Source of the DNA: CAYLJV01 sp964510375
GTDB lineage: Archaea; Hadarchaeota; Hadarchaeia; Hadarchaeales; JAGGTB01
Length of the DNA stretch: 34,135 nucleotides
Direction: 5' to 3'
Assembly (NCBI GenBank): GCA_964510375.1
Contig: CAZEBR010000019.1
Location: 1 to 34,135, forward strand
Below the pieces are notes generated by a model, which saw nothing but the letters and a program-made list of their open reading frames with translations, was not told the origin of the DNA and searched no databases. A program made the translations under genes and the position numbers. Below are positions 16,120 to 24,078 of this stretch, piece after piece. The number at the start of each line of letters is the position of its first letter. Position 1 is the stretch's first letter.

Positions 16120-17661
16120 TCAAATATCCTGAGGAAGTTCCGTCAAGTCCGAGTAGAATCCCGCTAAATTCTCCAAGAGGGTAGAATAGAAGTCTACGTA
16201 TGGTCTGTAGAATTCGTGATACTCCTCTCGGGGCTCTATTTTGTCTCCCGCCTTTGTGAAAGACCTCGAAGTTTCGGCCAGATCATCAAATATCCCGTTC
16301 GAATATCCGGCCAGAATGGCGTCGCCCAATATCCCCAACTCCTCCCTGTTTATTTTCCTGTAGGGAATACCAAGGACATCGGCCTTTATCTGATTCCAGA
16401 TTTGGCTTTTGCTACCCCCACCGATCGTCCTGACTTCCTCAAACTCCAGATCGGGAACAAGCTCGTCCTCAATTTGCTGATAGTACGCATATTCGTAGGC
16501 GATCGATTCCAGAATTGACCGGTAGAGTTCCCCCCTTCCGTGCTTCCACGTAAACCCAAGCCATACTCCCCGTAGGCTCGGATTAGGTGGGAGAACCCTC
16601 CCTTGAACGTGAGGTATGAAAAATAGCTTATCCGAACCCGGCGAACATTCCTTTGCCATTTCGTCCAACGCGGCGTAGGGATTTTCCTCCGATTCCTTTA
16701 TGTCCTCTGCCAGCTCGTCTCGGAACCACCGCAGGTTCATTCCTCCCCCGTTTATGAACGCCAATGCGTAGTAAGATCCCTCTATTATGCTTCTTGTCGA
16801 CATAACAACCTTGTTCTCGACGTCCGGTTCGAATTCTTCTACGCAGATTGAGAAAACGGAAGCTGTCCCCGAAACGTCGAAAGATCTTCCCGGTTCGACT
16901 ATACCCGCTCCCAGAGCGTTTGCCGGCTGGTCACCCGCTCCGGCAGATATGGGGATTCCCCCTTTCAGGCCAATTTCCTGCGCGACGTCACTTTCAAGTT
17001 TCCCTATAACGGTTTCAGGTTCTACTATTCTCGGCATCTTTTCACGATCTATATCGAACTTTGAAAGAAGATCGTCCGCCCATTCGGCGTTTTCAGTATC
17101 GCTCAGGTTCGAGAAATGAAGGCAAGTAGGATCTATATAGGCTTCTCCCCCGGACAGGCCCGCCATCTTTCCTGCCACATAGGCGTATGGGACAACAAAC
17201 TTGTGGATTTTCTCGTAGATTTTGGGTCTCTCGTTCTTCCACCAGAGTATCTTGGGCCCGTGAGAATAAGTCGGGGGGCAACCGGCCTTCCTCGTTATCT
17301 CGTCACCGGCGACCTCGTTCATCCGTGTGATGTAAGGCTCACATCTGGTATCAAGCCAGTTATCAAAGTGCATGACCGGTTCCCAGTTCTCGTCTATCGC
17401 TCCGATTCCGGACATTTGGCTACTAAACGCGATCCCCTCAACCTTCGAGGAATCGAAATCACCCTTTTCTACCGCTTTCGATATACAGTTTAACGCAGAC
17501 GAGTAGATGTTGTCGAAATCTTGTTCCACCCTTCCCGGTCCGGGTTTTATGAGGTCAGTTTCCTCGCTGGCCGTGGCTATCACGTTTCCCTCCGTATCGA
17601 CGACTCCCGCCTTAGTCAGCATGGTGCCCAAATCCACACCGATAAGATACTGTTCGCTCAT
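16120..17661 (-). CDS. FGGY-family carbohydrate kinase (xylulokinase-like)
   Basis: ATP-dependent sugar kinase of 513 aa with two actin-like domains. The N-terminal phosphate loop is IGVDLGTMLTKAGVVD. The sugar-site segment is GIAFSSQMSGIGAID, the catalytic Asp lies in GAGDQPANALGAG (~240), and the C-terminal ATP-binding block is TIGGGSKSQIWNQIKADVLG. FGGY kinases act on xylulose, ribulose, glycerol, gluconate and others; the motif set looks xylulokinase-like, but substrate cannot be fixed. The start is ATG 17661 with AGGGGGC six nt upstream, 9 nt after the cupin isomerase stop, so the two are in one operon. It is the last gene of the minus-strand sugar block and converges with AOR. Confidence 0.9.
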   Translation of the reverse strand: MSEQYLIGVDLGTMLTKAGVVDTEGNVIATASEETDLIKPGPGRVEQDFDNIYSSALNCISKAVEKGDFDSSKVEGIAFSSQMSGIGAIDENWEPVMHFDNWLDTRCEPYITRMNEVAGDEITRKAGCPPTYSHGPKILWWKNERPKIYEKIHKFVVPYAYVAGKMAGLSGGEAYIDPTCLHFSNLSDTENAEWADDLLSKFDIDREKMPRIVEPETVIGKLESDVAQEIGLKGGIPISAGAGDQPANALGAGIVEPGRSFDVSGTASVFSICVEEFEPDVENKVVMSTRSIIEGSYYALAFINGGGMNLRWFRDELAEDIKESEENPYAALDEMAKECSPGSDKLFFIPHVQGRVLPPNPSLRGVWLGFTWKHGRGELYRSILESIAYEYAYYQQIEDELVPDLEFEEVRTIGGGSKSQIWNQIKADVLGIPYRKINREELGILGDAILAGYSNGIFDDLAETSRSFTKAGDKIEPREEYHEFYRPYVDFYSTLLENLAGFYSDLTELPQDI

Positions 17662-17670
17662 TTTAGCCCC

Positions 17671-18240
17671 CTATTTAACTTCGAAATCAGGATTATCCTT
17701 GACGACCGTTTCTCCATCTTCCTCGACTATTATTTGCGGAAAACCGACTTCTTCTATGCTCCCGTAATCGTGGCCGGCATTGGCAGGGTAGACCCCGTAG
17801 AATACAAAGGGTTCGTCTCCCGTATTCACAGTTCTGTGGGCCCAGTACGGTGGTATGTACACCAATCTTCCCGGCTCCATCTTCAAAGCTTTCGAATCCC
17901 CATCCTCCGTTTTCGTCAAAAGGTACCCTTCACCCGAAAAGCACAGATAGCTCTCCGCCGTGTCTCTCTTAGCGTGGTAATGTCCCTTCGTCATATAGTA
18001 CTCGTCACCGATTTTACCGGGATGAATAATGCTCGTACAATGGAGGAGTTGACCTGCTTCCTCGGGAACCGTAATCTCGTAGACCTCGTAAATAAGCGGG
18101 TCTTCAGAATCCAGTATTTCATCGACGGCTTCCTGATCGTGATACATGCTCTTCATATCGCTGAGATATCTAGTCCATTTGTTTGAAGCTTCCTGTATTA
18201 CTCCGTCTTTCAAATTGATATCTTTTCCAAAAGGGTCCAT
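17671..18240 (-). CDS. pgiA: Cupin-type glucose-6-phosphate isomerase
   Basis: Archaeal cupin phosphoglucose isomerase, interconverting glucose-6-P and fructose-6-P; unrelated in fold to the bacterial enzyme. About 189 aa. The diagnostic metal and active-site motif GHYHAKRDTAESYL is followed by FSGEGYLL, then VYIPPYWAHRTVNTGDEPFV and AGHDYGSIEEVGF, all standard for this family. I choose ATG 18240 because MDPFG matches the usual N-terminus. A strong AAGGAGGTGG lies about 24 nt further upstream, oddly far away, and would fit a CTG codon better. It sits between the zinc dehydrogenase (106-nt gap) and the FGGY kinase. It suggests that the block feeds or drains hexose phosphate. Confidence 0.92.
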   Translation of the reverse strand: MDPFGKDINLKDGVIQEASNKWTRYLSDMKSMYHDQEAVDEILDSEDPLIYEVYEITVPEEAGQLLHCTSIIHPGKIGDEYYMTKGHYHAKRDTAESYLCFSGEGYLLTKTEDGDSKALKMEPGRLVYIPPYWAHRTVNTGDEPFVFYGVYPANAGHDYGSIEEVGFPQIIVEEDGETVVKDNPDFEVK

Positions 18241-18346
18241 CAAATCAGAATCTGGCAGTTAGTCCACCTCCTTCTTTTTTCTATCGTGAAACCAATATTA
18301 AATATGTCTCATCGTGAAAAGATTTTTTTCCCTGAGGAGTCTTACG

Positions 18347-19387
18347 TCAGGGTCTTACGAGCACCTTCAAGCTCTCCTTCTGCCTAGCCTTATCTATAGC
18401 CTTATCCATCTCTTCCAAGGAATATTCGTGCGTTATAATTTCGTCCAAAGATAGCCTTTCGGACGCCATTATGTCCAACGTCTTAACGAAGTGGGTTCTC
18501 GAGGCCCCGCTGGTTCCGGTAACGTAGACTTGATTATAGTGCAGATAGTTTGAAGGAAACTCCTCGAGTGACTCTTCCTGAGGCAGAGTTGCAAAGAAGT
18601 TCACCTTTCCCTCTATGGCAGTGGATTTTATTGCACTCAACTGGGCTTGGCTCACTGGGGCTGCTACTATGCTCACATCAACACCTCTCCCGCGGGTTAC
18701 CTCTTCGACTTGGTCCTCCAGCGGAGCGTCGGTAGGATCTAAAACTATATCCGCACCGAATTTCTTGGCCCTCTCCTGCCGTTCCTCCGCCACCTCGCTT
18801 ACGATCACCTTGCTCGACCCTCCGTATTTGGCCATCATCACATTGAGTATTCCCATAGGGCCCGCACCGATTATCAGTACGTAATCGCTCACTTCCAAGT
18901 CGCAGGCCGTCATAGCGTTATAACATGTCGAGAAAGGTTCGGTTATCGACGCTAACTTTGGCTTCACTCCCTCGGGTACGGGAACGACGTTGCCCCTCTG
19001 GATGGCTTCGGAAGGGATTTTGAAGTATTCTTCGAATCCGCCGTCTATATTTATCCCGACGGCCCTAAAGTCAGGACACCTATGGTGATTTCCCGTCAGG
19101 CATTGCTCACATTTTCCGCAACCTATATTGGGGGCGATAACCACGTCCTGTCCCTCGGAAAGTCTGTCGACACTTCCCCCCAGTTCAACGATCTCGCCTG
19201 TAAATTCGTGGCCTAGAACAGTGCTCCCTTCACCAGAAATCTTTTTGTGACCCTCCTTTATTATCCGGAGATCGGTATGGCATATTGTGGCGGCCTTGAC
19301 CTTTAAAAAAGCCTCTTTCGAGTTTATTTCCGGCTTAGGTCTTTCTTCAAGATTTAAATCGGATCCGTCATATGCAGCGGCTAGCAT
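18347..19387 (-). CDS. Zinc-dependent alcohol/sugar dehydrogenase (MDR family)
   Basis: Medium-chain NAD(P)-dependent dehydrogenase of 346 aa, in the sorbitol/threonine dehydrogenase group. Catalytic zinc ligands are Cys36 (ICHTD), His60-Glu61 (GHEFTGEI) and Glu in ITEPFS. The structural zinc site is Cys90, Cys93, Cys96 and Cys104 (CGKCEQCLTGNHHRC). The Rossmann loop is IIGAGPMGILN, with an acidic SEVAEER after the second strand, favouring NAD over NADP. It starts 1 nt after the Gfo/Idh stop, so the two are coupled. A Gfo/Idh plus zinc-dehydrogenase pair also occurs in inositol and sugar-acid pathways of Thermotoga-type organisms. That is a lead, not a proof, because the other inositol genes are missing here. 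Confidence 0.9.
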   Translation of the reverse strand: MLAAAYDGSDLNLEERPKPEINSKEAFLKVKAATICHTDLRIIKEGHKKISGEGSTVLGHEFTGEIVELGGSVDRLSEGQDVVIAPNIGCGKCEQCLTGNHHRCPDFRAVGINIDGGFEEYFKIPSEAIQRGNVVPVPEGVKPKLASITEPFSTCYNAMTACDLEVSDYVLIIGAGPMGILNVMMAKYGGSSKVIVSEVAEERQERAKKFGADIVLDPTDAPLEDQVEEVTRGRGVDVSIVAAPVSQAQLSAIKSTAIEGKVNFFATLPQEESLEEFPSNYLHYNQVYVTGTSGASRTHFVKTLDIMASERLSLDEIITHEYSLEEMDKAIDKARQKESLKVLVRP

Positions 19388-19388
19388 T

Positions 19389-20399
19389 TTACACCTCTAC
19401 TTCTTTACTCTTGTCGATCGAATCGTTGGCTGCGAGAACTACTTCTATAGCTTTCCTTCCGTCCTTCAAGGTAGCCTTGGGCTTTTTGTCGTTCAGGATG
19501 CAGTCCACGAAGTGCTTCATCTCTTTCCAGTAGGCTTCCCTAAATAGATTCTGCCAACTCGATACTGCGGGTCTCTTAAATTCTTTTTCTCCAGTGCAAA
19601 CGGCAACCCCTCTCCTCGCAACTTCTCCGATGAAGAGGACTCCTTCGTCTCCCAGTATCTCCATTCTGGCGTCGTACCCGTAATCGGCGGGACAGGTACT
19701 ATCGACCGTACCAATTACCTCGTCTTTCATTTCAAAACTTACGACGGCGTTGTCGTAGAAGCTGGGGAACTCCTCTTTTACCTCGGGTGTCTTATAATTG
19801 CCGGCGCGAGCAAACACCGATTCGTATTCCTTACCTGTCAGCCAACGTATCGCGTCGAAGTCGTGGCTGTTCACCTCTGCGAGATTACCATTGCTCAGCT
19901 CCGGGTTACAAGCCCATTTTGGAGGAAGTCCCGGTCCTCTACCGACGGACCTAACGGACATAATTTCTCCTATCTCTCCAGAATCAATCTTTTCTTTCGC
20001 CTCTTGAAAACCTTCGTCGAATCTCCTCATAAATCCGATCTGAAATTTTACCCCCGCGTTCTCTACTGCTTCCTTCATTCTATCCGCTTCTTCCAAGCTT
20101 ATCGCCAGCGGCTTTTCACAGAAGACGTGTTTCCCGTTTTCAGCGGCCTCTACCACCAAATCAGCGTGGGTAAATGTGGGAGTCGCGACGGTAACCGCAT
20201 CAAACTCTGCGTCGCTCATTAGAGTGTCCATGTCAGTATAAGGATCGACACCGAGCTCCTTGGCGCTCTCCTTGGCGGCTTCTCCGTCCTTATCGAGTAC
20301 GCCGACTAGTTCAGCATTCGCTATGTTCTCAGAAATATTCCGGGCATGTATCATGCCAGCTCTGCCAGTTCCGATCGAACAAAATCTAACTTTATCCAT
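19389..20399 (-). CDS. Gfo/Idh/MocA-family sugar or inositol dehydrogenase
   Basis: NAD(P)-dependent oxidoreductase of 336 aa. The Rossmann motif is IGTGRAGMIHARNI (residues 9-22). The family lysine is in CEKPLAISLEEAD (~94), and the active-site His is in NSHDFDAIRWLTG (~183), where inositol 2-dehydrogenases have HDFD. Substrates of such proteins include myo-inositol, glucose and other polyols; the resemblance here leans to inositol dehydrogenase. AAGGAGG (20410-20416) is well spaced from ATG 20399. It is the first gene of the tight run Gfo/Idh - zinc dehydrogenase - cupin isomerase - FGGY kinase. About 196 nt separate it from the upstream aldehyde dehydrogenase, so a second promoter there is likely. 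Confidence 0.88.
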   Translation of the reverse strand: MDKVRFCSIGTGRAGMIHARNISENIANAELVGVLDKDGEAAKESAKELGVDPYTDMDTLMSDAEFDAVTVATPTFTHADLVVEAAENGKHVFCEKPLAISLEEADRMKEAVENAGVKFQIGFMRRFDEGFQEAKEKIDSGEIGEIMSVRSVGRGPGLPPKWACNPELSNGNLAEVNSHDFDAIRWLTGKEYESVFARAGNYKTPEVKEEFPSFYDNAVVSFEMKDEVIGTVDSTCPADYGYDARMEILGDEGVLFIGEVARRGVAVCTGEKEFKRPAVSSWQNLFREAYWKEMKHFVDCILNDKKPKATLKDGRKAIEVVLAANDSIDKSKEVEV

Positions 20400-20595
20400 A
20401 TTTATTCAACCTCCTTGATAAAATCAGAGTTTTCTATATCAGTAAAAAATAGATTTATCAATAAAGGTTTTACCTATACGCTCCTGGACACCTCTCAAGA
20501 ATTCTTAGGTTCCCACAAAAACCTCTCCTTCAAATTAGCAGAACAATCGATTTCAACCCTCTTAGAATTGCATAAGGAAGTTCCAGTTGGCCTAT
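20400..20595 (-). promoter_or_regulatory. Intergenic region with probable promoter of the Gfo/Idh-kinase operon
   Basis: A 196-nt space with a Shine-Dalgarno site at 20410-20416. AT-rich TATA-like stretches lie at about 20433-20440 and 20454-20465; the latter is the small inverted repeat TTTAT-CA-ATAAA. No ORF is credible here. The promoter position is a guess from base composition. Confidence 0.3.
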
Positions 20596-22035
20596 TTAGC
20601 GCAAGGACTTTGCCCTGATGTGTTTGGTCTCTAAATACTCATTAAGACCCTCTTCGGAAAGTTCCGTTCCGAGTCCGCTCTGTTTCCACCCGCTGTAGGG
20701 ATATGGTGCATCTCCCCCGGATACGTTGTTTATTCCGACAGTTCCGTACTCCAGTTCCTCCGCAATATCGAAGCCCTTCTCTAGATCCTCCGTGAAGAGG
20801 TAAGCTACAAGTCCATACATGGAATCGTTGGCATGTTCTACGGCCTCTTGGATGTCTTCGACCTTCATAATCGGAGCCACGGGACCGAAAGTTTCCTCGG
20901 TCATCACAATCATCTCATGATCAACATTCGTGAGGACGGTCGGCTTGAAGAAGTATCCATCTTTGTACTCATCTCCTTCGGGCGGTTCCCCACCGTATTC
21001 TAACTTTGCCCCCTTGTCTAATGCGTCATCTATATGCCTCTTTGTTTTATCAACTCCCGATTCGTCCAACATCGGTCCTAAATCGGCTTCGGGTGTCTGG
21101 ACACCGTCTGCGATGCTCAGTTTCCTAGTCCTCTCTATGAATTTCTCTGTAAATTCTTCATAGACATCCTCCTGAACGTAAATCCTGTTAATGCTGTTAC
21201 ATATCTGGCCCATGTTTCTGAAGGATCGATAAACCCCGGCTTCCACGGCTTTATCTATCTTCGCATCCGAGTCTACTATCAACGGGCAGTGCCCTCCGAG
21301 TTCAAGCGTCAACTCCTTTACATTCGTGGCAGCATCCTTCATGATTTCTCGACCTGTGCTGGTCTGTCCGGTAAATGCAACTTTCCTGATGCCCTCGTGA
21401 CTGACGAGGCCCTTCCCCAGAGTCGAACCGGGTCCGTAGACCAAGTTTACTACGCCAGGCGGTAAACCTGCATCGTCGAAAGATTTGAACAACTCCTTGA
21501 CCGCCAATGGTGTTTTCGATGCGGGCTTGCTTACGACCGTACACCCCGCCGCCAGGGCCGGAGCTAGTTTCCAGGATAGAAGTAAAAGGGGATAGTTCCA
21601 AGGCGAAATCGCTGCTACGGGTCCCACAGGTTGTTTTACAACAAAGCTACGTATACTGTCGGATTCCGTAGGAAGTATACCCCCCTCAATGTCCCGGGCC
21701 TTTCTTGCGTAATACCTGAAGGCCCTAATGGACGCTGAAACCTCGCTTTTGGCTTCGGAAAGGGGTTTCCCCTGCTCCTTAGTTAATTTGCGCGCGATTT
21801 CCTCATCGTTGGACTCTAGGGATTCCACGACATCGTCCAAGTAGGAACCCCTTTCTTCTTCGCTCTCGTTTTTCCAGTCTTCAAAAGCTTCATTAGATGC
21901 ATCGACAGCACGGTCGACGTCGTCCATTTTTCCTTCCGGAACCTCGGCGAAGTTTTCCCCCGTTGCCGGATTCTCAACTTCGATTTTTTTCCTGTCGTTT
22001 CCCTCAATCCAATTACCATTTATGTAAATATCAAT
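20596..22035 (-). CDS. NAD(P)-dependent aldehyde dehydrogenase, probable non-AUG start
   Basis: ALDH-superfamily enzyme oxidising an aldehyde or semialdehyde. Catalytic Glu is in LELGGHCP and Cys in GQICNS; ISPWNYP, KPASKTP, FTGQTSTG, EETFGPV and PYSGWKQSG are all present. The first in-frame ATG is at 21927. However, 36 codons upstream of it in the same frame read as a normal ALDH N-terminus (YINGNWIEG, then VENPATGE), giving about 479 aa, the usual size. No ATG, GTG or TTG opens this extension; an in-frame TGA lies just above. The only candidates are ATT 22035, ATT 22029 or ATA 22023, right after GAGAAGGGGGG. I therefore extend the gene to 22035, with the start codon uncertain. It is downstream of KDPG aldolase and preceded by an operator-like palindrome. 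Substrate unknown: glyceraldehyde, lactaldehyde or succinate semialdehyde types are possible. Confidence 0.88.
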   Translation of the reverse strand: MDIYINGNWIEGNDRKKIEVENPATGENFAEVPEGKMDDVDRAVDASNEAFEDWKNESEEERGSYLDDVVESLESNDEEIARKLTKEQGKPLSEAKSEVSASIRAFRYYARKARDIEGGILPTESDSIRSFVVKQPVGPVAAISPWNYPLLLLSWKLAPALAAGCTVVSKPASKTPLAVKELFKSFDDAGLPPGVVNLVYGPGSTLGKGLVSHEGIRKVAFTGQTSTGREIMKDAATNVKELTLELGGHCPLIVDSDAKIDKAVEAGVYRSFRNMGQICNSINRIYVQEDVYEEFTEKFIERTRKLSIADGVQTPEADLGPMLDESGVDKTKRHIDDALDKGAKLEYGGEPPEGDEYKDGYFFKPTVLTNVDHEMIVMTEETFGPVAPIMKVEDIQEAVEHANDSMYGLVAYLFTEDLEKGFDIAEELEYGTVGINNVSGGDAPYPYSGWKQSGLGTELSEEGLNEYLETKHIRAKSLR

Positions 22036-22059
22036 CCCCCCTTCTCAAATTCTAATAGT

Positions 22060-22083
22060 TTTAATCATGTATATGTGATTAAA
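22060..22083. promoter_or_regulatory. Long inverted repeat upstream of the aldehyde dehydrogenase gene
   Basis: TTTAATCA and TGATTAAA are perfect 8-nt arms around the 8-nt spacer TGTATATG. The repeat ends about 25 nt before the proposed ALDH start, overlapping a TATA-like core. This is a good candidate operator or activator site for the sugar operon. No regulator gene lies in the block itself. Confidence 0.5.
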
Positions 22084-22236
22084 TTATTTAAACGTTGAGC
22101 ACTTTTTCCGGGAATATCAACTTTAAAACACAACCTTACCGATACTTCTTATCGTTAATTCATGATGTCCCCTTGTCAATCGATTCGAAAAGAAAAATAA
22201 AAGGGAAAACTTGGCCAGTGCTTATAGGTTGTGTGA

Positions 22237-22875
22237 TTAGTCCTCACGTCTTCTTTTCCCTTCTTCTACCGCTTCGACCAAGTCCTCTGCATTCTGCGTT
22301 AAGACTTCATAATCTCCTCTTTCGACCGCATCCTCGTCTATCAATGCCGAACCTGCACAGACGGCATCAGCACCGGCCTTAATAAAGTCTGCGGCATTTT
22401 CCTTGCTTACCCCTCCGGTCGGCATGAGCCGAACTTGCGGGAGTGGTGCCTTTACGTCGCTGAGGAACTTCGGTCCAAGTCTAGATGCCGGGAATACTTT
22501 GATTATATCTCCCCCGGCCTCCCAAGCTTTTAGAATCTCGTTCGGAGTGAACGTTCCCGGAGCGACCACTTTACCGTACCTATGAGCCATCTTTATCATA
22601 TCGAAGTCCGTTGTCGGGGAGACCACATATTCTGCCCCTGCCAATATGGCCGAGCGGGCGGTCTCCGCGTCAAGAACGGTTCCAGCACCGACCAAAACGT
22701 CATCGAGTTCGTCTACAACACCCTCTATTACGCTTAATGCATCGGGAGTAGTCATTGCGACCTCTATGCATCTAACTCCCCCTTCCCTGATCGCTTGAGA
22801 GACCTCGATGAGTTCCTCGGAACTTTCCGTCCTTATTACTCCCACGACGCCGGATTCCGTCATCTCCTGGAGCAC
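22237..22875 (-). CDS. eda: 2-keto-3-deoxy-6-phosphogluconate (KDPG/KHG) aldolase, Eda type
   Basis: Class I aldolase of 212 aa that cleaves KDPG or a related 2-keto-3-deoxy sugar acid to pyruvate and an aldehyde. The pattern is Eda-like: GVVGVIR at the N-terminus, IEVAMTTPDAL with the catalytic Glu, and VGAGTVLDAETA. VVSPTTDF follows, then the Schiff-base lysine in IIKVFPASRLGPKFL, and MPTGGVSKENAADFIKAGA. The start is taken as GTG 22875, which matches the usual short N-terminus. A strong AAGGAGG lies some 30 nt upstream, abutting an out-of-frame ATG, so the start is not certain. It follows the hydroxyacid dehydrogenase and precedes ALDH. No dehydratase or KDG kinase is in the window. Confidence 0.92.
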   Translation of the reverse strand: MLQEMTESGVVGVIRTESSEELIEVSQAIREGGVRCIEVAMTTPDALSVIEGVVDELDDVLVGAGTVLDAETARSAILAGAEYVVSPTTDFDMIKMAHRYGKVVAPGTFTPNEILKAWEAGGDIIKVFPASRLGPKFLSDVKAPLPQVRLMPTGGVSKENAADFIKAGADAVCAGSALIDEDAVERGDYEVLTQNAEDLVEAVEEGKRRRED

Positions 22876-22998
22876 TTCTTTTCTACCTTTCTCGGTGATA
22901 TTTTCATCCTCCTTCTAGAATTTTATATCTGGGACAAAGTTTATTTCTTCCCCGCCTGAATTGCCACACATAAAAACGCCGGAATGTAGTCGCGAGCC

Positions 22999-23973
22999 TT
23001 AATCGTAAGGTCTTAGAGGTTCCTTTCCGCCAAGAACCCTTATTACTTCTTCCGTAGCCATCTTAGCCATTCTTATTACGGATTCTTCGGTCGAAGCCCC
23101 AGCATGGGGCGAACCGATGAAATTATCCATCTCAAGCAACTCGGTGTCCAATTGTTCCTCCTTATCAAAGGTATCAATGGCGGCGCCTGCAATTTCATCG
23201 TTTTTCAAAGCTTCAAGCAAGTCACCTTGGTTTATGATGGGTCCCCTAGCAGTGTTGACTATCATGGCATCACCCCTCATCTTCTTGAACTCAGCGATGC
23301 CGAATCTGCCTTCCGTTTCCGACGTCAGAGGCGCATGGATTGATATAAATTCGCTTTTTTCCAACAATTCTTCAAACTCGACGTAGTCCGCGTCGTACTT
23401 TTCCTCCACCTCTTTGTCCCTCTCTATATCGGTATAGACGACGTCCATGTCGAACCCCATGGCACACCGCTTGCAAACCCCTCGGCCTATCCGACCCATG
23501 CCAAAAATTCCCAAGGTCTTTTCCCATACTTCGGTACCTTGGTTTCTTTTGAGATTGCCACCTCTCAGATATCGATCGTGGGCCGGAATCCACCTAGCCA
23601 ACGATAAAAGCAGTCCTAAAGCCAAGTCGGCGACGGACTGTGAATTCGCTCCAACCGTCCAAGTTACGGTAATACCGGCTTCCTTTGCCGCTGCCAAATC
23701 GATATTGTCAAGACCAGTTCCGTACTTTGCGATTATTTCCAAGTCAGATGCGTTCTTTATGACATCCTCAGTTATCGGATCCAATCCCACGACGATTCCC
23801 CTAATTTCTCGCTCGGAAACCATTTCTATCATTTCCTCTTCGGACATCAGCTTATCTGTATGCGGAGACCTAACGACTTCATATGGACTAGATTCCAACA
23901 TTTCCCAGTGAGGACCATCCAAACTTCGATAGGATCTCGGCGTGACAAGAATAGAACCTTTTGTATCTCCCAT
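22999..23973 (-). CDS. D-isomer-specific 2-hydroxyacid dehydrogenase (SerA/hydroxypyruvate reductase type)
   Basis: NAD-dependent dehydrogenase of about 324 aa interconverting a 2-hydroxyacid and a 2-ketoacid. The Rossmann motif is GIFGMGRIGRGV (~155), followed by YTDIE with an acidic residue favouring NAD. The catalytic set is NTARGPII (Arg), the later acidic residue after AAIDTFD, and the His in GSPHAGASTEES (~292). There is no C-terminal ACT domain, so feedback by serine is unlikely. I choose ATG 23973 (MGDTKGSILVTPRSY) with GGTGAG just upstream, not the longer frame to 24033, which adds 20 residues outside the conserved fold. With an aldolase next to it, a role in glycerate, hydroxypyruvate or sugar-acid reduction is more likely than serine synthesis, but phosphoglycerate dehydrogenase remains possible. 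Confidence 0.88.
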   Translation of the reverse strand: MGDTKGSILVTPRSYRSLDGPHWEMLESSPYEVVRSPHTDKLMSEEEMIEMVSEREIRGIVVGLDPITEDVIKNASDLEIIAKYGTGLDNIDLAAAKEAGITVTWTVGANSQSVADLALGLLLSLARWIPAHDRYLRGGNLKRNQGTEVWEKTLGIFGMGRIGRGVCKRCAMGFDMDVVYTDIERDKEVEEKYDADYVEFEELLEKSEFISIHAPLTSETEGRFGIAEFKKMRGDAMIVNTARGPIINQGDLLEALKNDEIAGAAIDTFDKEEQLDTELLEMDNFIGSPHAGASTEESVIRMAKMATEEVIRVLGGKEPLRPYD

Positions 23974-24078
23974 ATTCTCACCTACCCCGGATTGTAGGTA
24001 ATGTAATCCGTCACTTAAGACCTTTGTCTGCACGGATTTACCGGGTCCCGTTTCGTTTCCTAGGGATAACGTCTCCGA

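Noticed and set aside
17521..18186. 221-codon plus-strand frame opposite the kinase and cupin genes
   Set aside because: It is antisense to two well-conserved genes and has no domain pattern.
21816..22019. ATG-started frame (MVIGLRETTGKK...) at the ALDH 5' end, read as a separate gene or as proof of a frameshift
   Set aside because: The ALDH-like residues are all in the other frame without interruption, so this ATG is out of frame and its peptide is Lys/Arg-rich nonsense.
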